The notes below the pieces were generated by a model. That model was not told the origin of the DNA. It made no database searches and was given only the letters and a program-made list of their open reading frames with translations. Position numbers and translations under genes: made by a program. From JAHRAW01 sp965212085 (lineage in GTDB: Bacteria > Pseudomonadota > Gammaproteobacteria > Arenicellales > Poriferihabitantaceae), in contig OZ243042.1 of NCBI GenBank assembly GCA_965212085.1, forward strand, positions 868,001 to 932,000: 64,000 nucleotides of DNA. The letters run 5' to 3'. Shown here piece after piece: positions 43,756 to 51,765 of the stretch (position 1 is the first letter of the stretch; every line of letters begins with the position of its first letter).

Positions 43756-44829
43756 CTAGTTCTGCTGAATCACGATGTTGGGGAACTTGGCGCTGAAGTC
43801 TTTTTTGCGCAGCGCCAGCAACGCCGCAGTGCGGCGCGCGATGGCCTTGTAGGCGCGGGCGATTTCTCCGTCCGGGTCGGCCACCACGCTCGGCCTGCCG
43901 CCGTCGGCGTTTTCACGAATGCCGCGGTCCAGCGGCACTTCGCCGAGGAAGTCCACGCCGTATTGTTCGGCCATGCCGGCGCCGCCGCCGGCGCCGAAAA
44001 TGTGCTCCTCGCGGCCACATCCGGGGCAGATGTAGGTGCTCATGTTTTCCACCACGCCGAGCACCGGTATTTCCACCTTCTCGAACATTTTATACGCCTT
44101 GCGCGCGTCGAGGAGGGCGATGTCCTGGGGCGTGGTAACGATGACCGACCCCGACACCGGCACCTTTTGCGCCAGCGTCAGCTGGGTGTCGCCGGTGCCC
44201 GGCGGCATATCCACGATCAGGTAATCGAGATCATCCCAGCGGGTGTCCTTGAGCAACTGCTCCAGCGCCTGGGTCACCATCGGGCCGCGCCAGATCATCG
44301 GCGATTCCTCGTCCACCAGAAAGCCGATGGACATCGCCTGCAGGTGGTAACTGTTCATCGGCTCGAGGCTCTTGCCGTCTTTGGACTGCGGCTTGCCGCT
44401 GATGCCGAGCATGCGCGGCTGGCTGGGGCCGTAGATGTCGGCGTCGAGGATGCCGGCGCGCGCGCCTTCGGCGGACAACGCCAGCGCCAGGTTGACCGAC
44501 AGCGTGGACTTGCCCACGCCGCCCTTGCCCGAGGCCACGGCGATGATGTTCTTGACCCCGGCCAGCGGCTTCACGCCTTCCTGAACTTCGTGGGACTGCG
44601 GCTTGGAAGTCACCGAAACCTCGGCACCGTCCACCGCCGCCCCGACCATGGCCACCAACTCCGCCTCCCAACTCTTCGCCGGATAGCCGAGCACGATGCT
44701 GATGTTCACCTTGCCGCCGTCCACCGCAATGTCCTTGACCGCTTTGGTGGTGACCAGGTCCTTGCCGGTGTGCGGGTCAATGACCCCCTTGAGTTTTTCT
44801 TCGACCGCCTCGCGGTTCATGCTTGTCAT
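43756..44829 (-). CDS. apbC: Iron-sulphur cluster carrier ATPase Mrp/ApbC
   Basis: 357 residues from the ATG at 44829 (44820 also possible). The N-terminal MIP18/DUF59-like domain (about 1-85) is followed by the ParA-type ATPase with AVASGKGGVGKSTLSVNLAL, YLIVDMPPGTGDTQLTL and the carrier cysteines in YICPGCGREEHIFG. It binds and passes 4Fe-4S clusters to target enzymes in the cytoplasm. It is divergent from metG, as in many gammaproteobacteria. Confidence 0.93.
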   Translation of the reverse strand: MTSMNREAVEEKLKGVIDPHTGKDLVTTKAVKDIAVDGGKVNISIVLGYPAKSWEAELVAMVGAAVDGAEVSVTSKPQSHEVQEGVKPLAGVKNIIAVASGKGGVGKSTLSVNLALALSAEGARAGILDADIYGPSQPRMLGISGKPQSKDGKSLEPMNSYHLQAMSIGFLVDEESPMIWRGPMVTQALEQLLKDTRWDDLDYLIVDMPPGTGDTQLTLAQKVPVSGSVIVTTPQDIALLDARKAYKMFEKVEIPVLGVVENMSTYICPGCGREEHIFGAGGGAGMAEQYGVDFLGEVPLDRGIRENADGGRPSVVADPDGEIARAYKAIARRTAALLALRKKDFSAKFPNIVIQQN

Positions 44830-44879
44830 CTGTCTGCGCCTGAAATGTGCCTGAAATGTTTTGTGCCGTGAATCCTGAG

Positions 44880-44885
44880 TATAAT
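44880..44885 (+). promoter_or_regulatory. Candidate -10 box for metG
   Basis: TATAAT, 51 bp before the metG ATG in the divergent apbC-metG gap. The -35 region is weak. The short direct repeat CCTGAAATGT lies just upstream. Confidence 0.35.
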
Positions 44886-44935
44886 AGTGTACCCTATCCG
44901 GCAACACTTCCGTTCGAGATACGGACTATCCCTTC

Positions 44936-47023
44936 ATGGTTCCCTCCGCCCAAAACCCCGCCGCCCCAAGATCGCCCCCTGGATCGCCCCCCAGAAAAAT
45001 CCTGGTCACCAGCGCACTGCCCTACGCCAACGGGCCCATCCACCTCGGCCACCTGGTCGAGTACATCCAGACCGACATCTGGGCGCGCTTCCAGCGTCTG
45101 CGGGGGAACACCTGCTACTACGTGTGCGCCGACGACGCCCACGGCACCCCGATCATGCTCAAGGCCGAAGCCGAGGGCGTTACCCCCCGGCAACTGATCG
45201 AGCGGATCGGCGCCGAGCACCGCCGGGATTTCGACAATTTCCTGGTGGCGTTCGACAACTACCACAGCACACATTCGGACGAGAACCGCTATTTTTCCGA
45301 GTTGATCTACACCCGCCTCAAAGCCGGCGGCCACATCACGCGGCGCACCGTCACCCAGTTTTTCGACCCGCAAAAGGAAATGTTCCTGCCCGACCGCTTC
45401 GTGCGCGGCACGTGCCCGGTGTGCGCCGCCGAAGACCAGTACGGCGACAACTGCGAAGTCTGCGGCAGCACCTACGCGCCCACCGACCTCATCAACCCGG
45501 TATCGGCGGTGTCGGGGGCCAAACCCGAGGAGCGCGACTCGGAGCAATTGTTCTTCAAACTTGGCGACTTCCGCGACTTCCTCGCCGAGTGGTTCGACCA
45601 CGGCCACACCCAGATCGAAATCGCCAACAAGCAAAAGGAATTGTTCGCCGAAGAGTTGTTCGAGTGGGACATCTCCCGCAACGCGCCCTACTGGGGGTTC
45701 GAGATACCCGGCGAACCCGGCAAGTATTTTTACGTGTGGATGGACGCCCCCATCGGCTACCTCGCCGGCTTCCAAAACCTCTGCGAGCGCGAGGGGCTGG
45801 ATTTCGACGAGTTCTTCAAGCCTGGCAGCGACTGCGAGTTGTACCATTTCGTCGGCAAGGACATCGCCCGCTTCCACACCCTGTTCTGGCCGGCGCAGCT
45901 CCACGGCGGCGGATTCAGAACCCCCACCGCGGTCTGGTGCCACGGCTTCCTGACCGTCAACGGCCAGAAAATGTCCAAGCGGCACGGCACCTTCATCACC
46001 GCCGAGACCTATTTTGAACACATGAACCCCGAATACCTGCGCTACTATTTCGCCGCCAAACTGGACGACGGCATCGGCGACCTGGACCTCAACCTGGACG
46101 ACTTCAAGGCGCGGGTCAACTCCGATCTGGTCGGCAAACTGGTCAACATCGCCAGCCGCTGCGCCAGTTTCATCGGCAAAAATTTCGACGGCCGCCTGGC
46201 GGACGCGCCGGCGGACGCACAAATGCTCCGGGAATTCGCCGCCGCCGGCGAAGGCATCGCCGCAGACTACGAACAGCGGCGTTACAGCAAGGCCATGCGC
46301 AGCATCATGGCGCTGGCGGACCGCGCCAATCAGTACGTCAACGAAGCGCGGCCGTGGGTGCTGATCAAGGACCCGCAAAAGCACGGCGAGGTGCGGGGCA
46401 TTTGCACCCAGGGCCTGAACCTGTTTCGGATTCTGGCAGTTTTTCTGAAGCCGGTGCTGCCGCAAACCGCGCAGCGGGCCGAAGCGTTTTTGAACCTGCC
46501 GCCGCAGTCGTGGCGGGATGTGGATCAACCCCTGCTCGACCACCAAATCAACCGCTACCAGCCGCTGTTGACGCGGGTCGAGGACAAACCCATTCAAGCC
46601 ATGGTCGAACAAAGCAAAGCCGCCGATTCCGAAACCGCCGCCTCCACCGTCGCCCCCATCGGCAACCCGGCGGGACTGGCCGGCGAGCCCATCGCCGAGG
46701 AAATCACCATCGAGGACTTCGCCCGGATTGACCTGCGGATCGCCACAATCGTTGCCGCCGAACGGGTCGAAGGCGCCGACAAACTGCTGCGCCTGAAACT
46801 GGAGATCGGCGGCCAGCAACGCACCGTCTTCGCCGGCATCAAATCCGCCTATCAACCCGAAGAACTGGAAGGACGGCTCACCGTGATGGTCGCCAACCTC
46901 GCCCCCCGAAAAATGAAATTCGGCATCTCCGAAGGCATGCTGCTGGCCGCCGGACCGGGCGGCAGGGATATATTCATTCTAAGCCCCGACCAGGGCGCGG
47001 TTGCGGGGATGCGGGTGAAGTGA
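44936..47023 (+). CDS. metG: Methionyl-tRNA synthetase
   Basis: Charges tRNA-Met. 695 residues with the class I signature in ALPYANGPIHLGHL (HIGH-like, 27-40), the zinc knuckle CPVCAAEDQYGDNCEVC (about 160-176), the KMSKS loop in NGQKMSKRHGTF, the anticodon-binding helical domain, and a C-terminal tRNA-binding OB-fold (about 590-695; IDLRIATIVAAERVEGADKL). The C-terminal dimerisation domain is as in E. coli MetG (677). The N-terminus carries a short extra proline-rich segment (SAQNPAAPRSPPGSPP). Confidence 0.96.
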   Translation: MVPSAQNPAAPRSPPGSPPRKILVTSALPYANGPIHLGHLVEYIQTDIWARFQRLRGNTCYYVCADDAHGTPIMLKAEAEGVTPRQLIERIGAEHRRDFDNFLVAFDNYHSTHSDENRYFSELIYTRLKAGGHITRRTVTQFFDPQKEMFLPDRFVRGTCPVCAAEDQYGDNCEVCGSTYAPTDLINPVSAVSGAKPEERDSEQLFFKLGDFRDFLAEWFDHGHTQIEIANKQKELFAEELFEWDISRNAPYWGFEIPGEPGKYFYVWMDAPIGYLAGFQNLCEREGLDFDEFFKPGSDCELYHFVGKDIARFHTLFWPAQLHGGGFRTPTAVWCHGFLTVNGQKMSKRHGTFITAETYFEHMNPEYLRYYFAAKLDDGIGDLDLNLDDFKARVNSDLVGKLVNIASRCASFIGKNFDGRLADAPADAQMLREFAAAGEGIAADYEQRRYSKAMRSIMALADRANQYVNEARPWVLIKDPQKHGEVRGICTQGLNLFRILAVFLKPVLPQTAQRAEAFLNLPPQSWRDVDQPLLDHQINRYQPLLTRVEDKPIQAMVEQSKAADSETAASTVAPIGNPAGLAGEPIAEEITIEDFARIDLRIATIVAAERVEGADKLLRLKLEIGGQQRTVFAGIKSAYQPEELEGRLTVMVANLAPRKMKFGISEGMLLAAGPGGRDIFILSPDQGAVAGMRVK

Positions 47024-47049
47024 GCGGCTGACGCCGCCGGTTTGTTCTG

Positions 47050-47085
47050 GATTGCTCGTATCGTCCCTGATACGCGCCGGGCGTT
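47050..47085 (-). repeat. Fragment of the covarying-hairpin repeat family
   Basis: Read on the minus strand it gives GTATCAGGGACGATACGAGC followed by AATCCAG, identical over 27 bases to 58317-58343. The 5' hairpin stem of the family is not present here. It is in the 244-bp gap after metG, which otherwise shows only scattered repeat-like GC sequence. Confidence 0.6.
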
Positions 47086-47267
47086 CACGGTGCGCGGGTT
47101 TGCGGGGCGCGTGACACGCATCGCATTTGGCGTACTCAAAAGCGGCAAACCTTACGAACCCAAAAGTGCTTGAATTGAGGCTTGTAATGTGGGGGGAGAC
47201 ATGACAACAGCGTTTAACGGGTGGCGTAGCCGGACACTTTACACTTGCGCTGCGCTACAATGACGCC

Positions 47268-47843
47268 ATGGGCTTGCACACCGGCGCGAAAAATCGCTTG
47301 GCATCGGCCCGCTACAGGGACGCGGCGGTGGGGGTTGGGTTGTGGTTGATGGTTGCGGGGGTGGTATATGGAGATGGAGATGGCGTCGGTTTGCCCACCA
47401 ATGTATGCCACGACTTTTGCGGGCCCCGGCAGGCGCAGATTTGGTCGCGCTTTGAGCGCGGCGAAAGCCCGGATTTTGGCGGGTTGCCCAGGGTGTACGC
47501 GGGCTTTTGCCACGTTCTCGGCAGCAACGTCAACCCCGACCGCGAGCACCACGTCGGCTTCATGGTCGCCGACGAGGGCGGCCATCACAAACTGTATTTG
47601 CGCTTCAGTTTTTTCACCGCCGTGCAGCCTTACGACGAACTGACCGCGGCGCAAGCCAGGGAGCGTTTTGTCGCGCCGGTGCTGCCGCTGTCGGTGCACG
47701 ACGGCTACGCCTACGCCGAGATCGCCGACCGGCGGTTTTTCGCGCGCTACTGGTTGCGCCGCGACCGCGACCGCACGCTGCTAATCAGCTACTTCGGCCA
47801 CCGCATCACCATCCTGTGCGATGCCGGCGCGAATCGGTATTGA
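47268..47843 (+). CDS. Hypothetical membrane-anchored or exported protein
   Basis: 191 residues, family not recognised. A hydrophobic segment near residues 22-36 (VGVGLWLMVAGVVYG) could be an anchor or late signal peptide. The mature part has two early cysteines (NVCHDFCGPRQ), an aromatic core (FCHVLGSNVNPDREHHVGF, LYLRFSFFTAV) and a C-terminal LLISYFGHRITILCDAG. No repeats or charged low-complexity regions. An ATG at 47268 lies a few bases after a TACAAT box (47256-47261). Codon use is like its neighbours, so it looks like a real gene. Confidence 0.5.
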   Translation: MGLHTGAKNRLASARYRDAAVGVGLWLMVAGVVYGDGDGVGLPTNVCHDFCGPRQAQIWSRFERGESPDFGGLPRVYAGFCHVLGSNVNPDREHHVGFMVADEGGHHKLYLRFSFFTAVQPYDELTAAQARERFVAPVLPLSVHDGYAYAEIADRRFFARYWLRRDRDRTLLISYFGHRITILCDAGANRY

Positions 47844-47880
47844 CGGGTTGACTTAGGTTGCTTGGACTTAGGTTGCTTGC

Positions 47881-48777
47881 TCAGGCCGAAGCGGTGGCGC
47901 TCATGGCCAGTTCGCCGCGGGGGTTGGCGGCCCACAGTTGCAGTTTTTCGGGGTGTTTTTTGACGCCGATGGTGAGCGGCTGAGCGCCGAAAAGCGGGCT
48001 GACGGCGCGAAACTCAAAGCCGTCCAACGCCGCGCCATCGCGGTGTTCGCCGGCCATGCCCACCAGCAGGGTGGCGGTCAGGGGGCCGTGAACCACGAGG
48101 CCGGGGAAGCCTTCGACGTTGCGGCAGTATTCCCTGTCGTAGTGAATCCGGTGGCTGTTGAAGGTCAGCGCAGAGTAGCGAAACAGCATGACGTTGGTGG
48201 GGGTGATTTGCACGGTCGCGTCCGCTTCCGCCGCTTCGGGGGCCGCAGGGATGGTCGGGACGGGTGCGTTGCCGTCGTGTTCCTGGCGATAGACGATGTC
48301 GTGTTCCTCGGTCATTTTCAGGGTTGAGCCGGCGAGGAATTCGTGGCGCACGGTCACGAAGCACAACTCCCCGGCGCGCCCGGTTTTTCGCACCACGTCG
48401 GCAATGGTGGATTGCTTGCGGATGGACTCGCCGATGCGCAGCGGCTCGATGAAGCGCAGCCGCCCGCCGGCCCACATCCGCCTCGGCAACGCCACCGGCG
48501 GCAGGAATGCGCTGCGCGCGGCGTGGCCGTCTCGGTCCAGTTCCCGCAACGGCGCGGCTTCAAGAAAAAACAACCAGTGCCACGCGCGGGGCAGCGGGTC
48601 GCCGTTCCGGGGCGGCGTTGGCGACATGGGCGACGTTGGCGGCCACTCAAGGGTGGCGCGCATCCGCGCCACGGGCTCCGGGCGGATGACGTCGGTGAGC
48701 GACCGCTGATTGCCGATCCAGCGGCGCAGCAAGTCGGGATCAAGGGTGGGGGTGGCTTCGGTGGGGCGGTCGTTCAT
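47881..48777 (-). CDS. MaoC/FAS1-type hydratase-dehydratase
   Basis: 298 residues with a double hot-dog layout. The N-terminal half resembles FAS1-like dehydratase domains (PLPRAWHWLFFLEAAPL, LPRRMWAGGRLRF). The C-terminal half has the MaoC hydratase motif FRYSALTFNSHRIHYDREY with the Asp/His-type catalytic pair replaced as usual in this group, then GLVVHGPLTATLL. These enzymes hydrate enoyl-CoA thioesters such as mesaconyl-C4-CoA. Start at 48777; a start at 48792 adds MNPYT encoded by the adjoining repeat. Substrate not determined. Confidence 0.8.
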   Translation of the reverse strand: MNDRPTEATPTLDPDLLRRWIGNQRSLTDVIRPEPVARMRATLEWPPTSPMSPTPPRNGDPLPRAWHWLFFLEAAPLRELDRDGHAARSAFLPPVALPRRMWAGGRLRFIEPLRIGESIRKQSTIADVVRKTGRAGELCFVTVRHEFLAGSTLKMTEEHDIVYRQEHDGNAPVPTIPAAPEAAEADATVQITPTNVMLFRYSALTFNSHRIHYDREYCRNVEGFPGLVVHGPLTATLLVGMAGEHRDGAALDGFEFRAVSPLFGAQPLTIGVKKHPEKLQLWAANPRGELAMSATASA

Positions 48778-48778
48778 T

Positions 48779-49132
48779 GTGTATGGGTTCATTAATTCAC
48801 TGACAAATACGGACGGCGCGCGACCTGTCCTTGCTTACGCCTCTGCCGTCATTCTCGAGCGTTAGTGTCCGTTGCCGCGCAAGCGGCTTACGGACACTTG
48901 CGTACTCGGGAATCCAGCGGCACACCACCCGCCGCCGGTTTAACCCCTGGATTCCCGAATAGCGATGAAAAATATGGTCGCTATCGCTCCCTATTTTTCT
49001 ATCGTTCGGGAATGACAGCGAGGTTTGGACTGGATTTCCGAATGCGATGAAACAAACGCTCGCTACGCTCCCTGTTGTTCTATCGTTCGGGAATGACGGG
49101 AGATTTTTCATACTGTCAGTGAATTAGTGACC
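48779..49132. repeat. Composite dispersed repeat bounded by inverted terminal motifs
   Basis: This 350-bp stretch holds no gene. 48779-48809 is the terminal motif GGTTCATTAATTCACTGACA in direct orientation and 49113-49132 its inverted copy (CTGTCAGTGAATTAGTGACC). Between them lie half the palindrome (GCGCGACCTGTCC), stem B (48846-48917, with TGTCCGTTGCCGCGCAAGCG arms), and two inverted copies of stem A (48947-49016 and 49030-49099, each ending CTATCGTTCGGGAATGAC). The outer inverted motifs give it the form of a nonautonomous, MITE-like unit. Confidence 0.75.
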
Positions 49133-49915
49133 TTCTACGGGAACGACATAGTTCAAGCCCATGCGCCCGCCGTCGGGGTAGATGGTCTGGCCGGTGATGT
49201 AACTGGAATAATTGCCGGCCAGGAAGACCGCGACTTTGGCGACTTCGTCGGGTTCGCCGGGGCGTTGCATGGGCGTGCGCGACAGCACTTCGCGCAGTTT
49301 CTGCGGGTTGTCGGCGATGCTGCGGAACAGGTCGGTGTTGATGGAGCCGGGGCCGATGCCGTTGACGCGCACCCCGTGGCCGGCCATTTGGATGCCGAGG
49401 CACTTGGTCCACTGGTTGACCCCGCCCTTGGCGATGACGTAGGGGGCAATGGCGGGGATCGCGAGCACTGCGTTCAGCGATGACATGTTGATGATGACGC
49501 CCCGGCAGCCATCGGCGTCGGCTTCCTGGGCGGTCATTTGCCGCGCCGCAATCTGGCCGGTGAGGAACACGCCGCGCAGGTTGACGGCGAGCACGCGGTC
49601 GAAATCCTCGACCTCCAGTTCGAGTATGTCGGCGGCGTGGACGATGCCGGCGTTGGCGATCACGGTGTCTATGCGGCCGTACTGCGCCACGGCAAAATCC
49701 ATCAGCGACTGGATGGCCGCTTTATCGGTGACGTCGCAATGCCGGTAGCGCGCCTCGCCGCCGGCGGCGCGGAGTTGCGCGGCGGCTTGCTCGCCGGCGT
49801 CGTCGAGCACGTCCGAGAGAATGACCACGGCGCGCTCTTTGACGAAGCGTTGCGCGCAGGCGAGGCCGATGCCGCGCGCGGCGCCGGTGATGACGGTGAT
49901 TTTATTTTTCAGCAT
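49124..49915 (-). CDS. Short-chain dehydrogenase/reductase
   Basis: 263 residues of the classical SDR family. NAD(P) site VITGAARGIGLACA (8-21), NAG motif VIANAGIVHA, catalytic serine in INMSSLNAVLAIPA and the Y-x3-K pair in APYVIAKGGVNQW. An aspartate after the second strand (ILSDVLDD) suggests NAD rather than NADP, an inference from family rules. The start at 49915 lies inside the end of the ThDP-enzyme gene, so the two are coupled. The C-terminus (GLNYVVPVEGH) ends inside the adjoining repeat's terminal motif. Confidence 0.9.
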   Translation of the reverse strand: MLKNKITVITGAARGIGLACAQRFVKERAVVILSDVLDDAGEQAAAQLRAAGGEARYRHCDVTDKAAIQSLMDFAVAQYGRIDTVIANAGIVHAADILELEVEDFDRVLAVNLRGVFLTGQIAARQMTAQEADADGCRGVIINMSSLNAVLAIPAIAPYVIAKGGVNQWTKCLGIQMAGHGVRVNGIGPGSINTDLFRSIADNPQKLREVLSRTPMQRPGEPDEVAKVAVFLAGNYSSYITGQTIYPDGGRMGLNYVVPVEGH

Positions 49916-51596
49916 TGGCCTGCGCCTGTCCGCCGGGGGTTGGGGTTGGGATTTGGATTTCAATGACCGCGGGGCGCTTGGCGCGGGTGGCTTGTTCAAA
50001 TACGCCTGCGAACTCAGCGGTACGCCGGACCACGGCACCGAACGCCCCGCAGGCTTGGGCGAGGGCGGCGAAATCCGGGTTTTCGAGGGCGGTGGCCACC
50101 GGGCGACCGGGGTAGTGGCGTTCCTGGTGGGCGCGGATGGTGCCGTAGCAATGGTTGTTGATGATCAGGAAAATCACGTTGAGGCGGTATTGTACGGCGG
50201 TGGCGAGTTCCTGGCCATTCATCAAAAAACAGCCGTCGCCGGAGAACGACACCACCGTGGCTTCCGGGTGGAGGATTTTGGCGGCGATGGCGGCGGGGAC
50301 GCCGTAGCCCATGGAACCGTTGGTGGCGGCGACCTGGGTGTTGGGGCGGCTGAACTGGTAGTTGCGCTGGGCCCATATCGTGTAGTTGCCGGCGCCGTTG
50401 GTGATGATGCTGCCGGCGGGCAGGCGGTGGCGCAGGTGGGCCATGATTTTGTCCATTCGCAGGGGCGCGCCCTGGTCTCGCGGCTGGTGTATGAAGTCAA
50501 GATAGGATTGCCGGGCGGCGGTGATGCGTTCGGCGCGTTCGGCGTGATTGGCGTTGTTGGCGTTGTTGGACGGGATGGCCGCCGCCGCATTGAGGAACGC
50601 TTCGGCATCGCAGTCAACGCCGAGTTCGGCGCGGTACACCGAATTCAGTTCCGCCGCCGCCGGGAACACGTGCACCAGTTTTTGTTGGCCGCTGGAATCG
50701 AATTCGGGAACCTCAAACAAAGTGTAGCCGGAAGTGGTCATCTCCCCCAGCCGCGCACCCAGCGCGATCACCAGATCCGAGCCTTTGACCAGATCAACCA
50801 GGCCGGGGTTGGGGCCGATGCCGAGTTCGCCGGCGTAGTGGGGGTGGGTGTTGTCGAACATATCCTGGCGGCGGAACGCGCAGGCCACCGGGACGCGGTG
50901 TTTTTCGGCGAACGCCGCCAGCGCGTGGTTGGCGCCGGGCGTCCACGCCGCGCCGCCGAAAATGACCACCGGGCGTTGGGCGTTTTGCAGCAGTTCGCCA
51001 AACCGGGCGATGGCACCGGCGGGCGGGGTTTTGGCGGGGCGCACCGGCGCATCAAAATCCGCGACGGCCACTTCATCGCGAAGCATATCCTCGGGCAATT
51101 CCACCACCACCGGCCCCGGGCGGTCGCAAATCGCCGTGGCCCAGGCGTCGTGCAACTGCTGCGGGATGTCCGCGGCGCGCTCAATCCGCAGCACCGCCTT
51201 GGCGACGCCGTCATAGACCCGGCGGTAGTCCAGTTCCTGGAACGCTTCGCGGCCCCGTTCATGGCGCGGGTTCTGGCCGATGAACAACAACAGCGGCGTG
51301 GAATCCTGAAACGCGGTGTGGACGCCGATCATGGCGTTGGATGCGCCCGGCCCGCGGGAGACGAAACAAATCCCCGGTTGGCCGCTCAACTTGCCGCACG
51401 CTTCGGCCATGTACGCGGCGCCGCCTTCCTGTCGGCAAACGATGAGTCGGACGCGGCGGCGGCGTTCGTAGAAAGCATCAAGGGCGGCAAGGTAACTCTC
51501 GCCGGGGACGCAGAACACGTGCGCCACGCCGTTGGCGATCAGGCCGTCCACCAGCACCTGGCCGCCGCTGCGTTTGCCGGGTTTGGCTGGGGGCAT
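49902..51596 (-). CDS. Thiamine diphosphate-dependent enzyme, acetolactate synthase-like
   Basis: 564 residues in the order of the ALS/benzoylformate decarboxylase family: an N-terminal PYR domain with the catalytic glutamate in CRQEGGAAYMAEA, a central TH3 domain, and a C-terminal PP domain with the ThDP motif SFSGDGCFLMNGQELATAV followed by NNHCYG. It is not a clear biosynthetic IlvB, as no regulatory subunit gene follows; the next gene is an SDR. The pair could make and reduce a 2-hydroxyketone or act on a 2-oxo acid. The start is placed at 51596 (MPPAKPGKRSGG). Confidence 0.85.
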   Translation of the reverse strand: MPPAKPGKRSGGQVLVDGLIANGVAHVFCVPGESYLAALDAFYERRRRVRLIVCRQEGGAAYMAEACGKLSGQPGICFVSRGPGASNAMIGVHTAFQDSTPLLLFIGQNPRHERGREAFQELDYRRVYDGVAKAVLRIERAADIPQQLHDAWATAICDRPGPVVVELPEDMLRDEVAVADFDAPVRPAKTPPAGAIARFGELLQNAQRPVVIFGGAAWTPGANHALAAFAEKHRVPVACAFRRQDMFDNTHPHYAGELGIGPNPGLVDLVKGSDLVIALGARLGEMTTSGYTLFEVPEFDSSGQQKLVHVFPAAAELNSVYRAELGVDCDAEAFLNAAAAIPSNNANNANHAERAERITAARQSYLDFIHQPRDQGAPLRMDKIMAHLRHRLPAGSIITNGAGNYTIWAQRNYQFSRPNTQVAATNGSMGYGVPAAIAAKILHPEATVVSFSGDGCFLMNGQELATAVQYRLNVIFLIINNHCYGTIRAHQERHYPGRPVATALENPDFAALAQACGAFGAVVRRTAEFAGVFEQATRAKRPAVIEIQIPTPTPGGQAQANAEK

Positions 51597-51723
51597 TGAG
51601 GGGTAAGCCGGTTCAGAAAAAAAAAGATAAAAGAATTCCGCCGCCCGAAGCATACCGCAAATCGCGCCCCCCGGGACGGCAAAGGGCGGCGTTTCGTGCT
51701 AGATTTCGCCTTGTGAATTTTCG

Positions 51724-51749
51724 TACTCTTCGGATGTACTCTTCGGATG
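51724..51749 (+). repeat. 13-bp tandem direct repeat before sufS
   Basis: TACTCTTCGGATG occurs twice head to tail (51724-51736 and 51737-51749), 16 bp before the sufS start. Possibly a regulator site, but nothing identifies the protein. Confidence 0.4.
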
Positions 51750-51765
51750 GCGTAATCCCTTGATC

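Noticed and set aside
44894..46855. A 653-codon open frame on the minus strand
   Set aside because: It lies entirely opposite metG, whose motifs are complete. Long antisense frames are common in GC-rich codon-biased genes, and this one is composed of low-information Val/Gly/Asp/Glu text.
49902..51596. ThDP enzyme as sulfoacetaldehyde acetyltransferase (Xsc) partner of tpa
   Set aside because: The N-terminal region reads like acetolactate synthase (GVAHVFCVPGESY) and not like the Xsc opening that I know; it is also 12 kb from tpa.
49821..51599. A 592-codon plus-strand frame opposite the ThDP enzyme and SDR genes
   Set aside because: Mirror-image frame of two genes with intact active-site motifs; no recognisable protein features.
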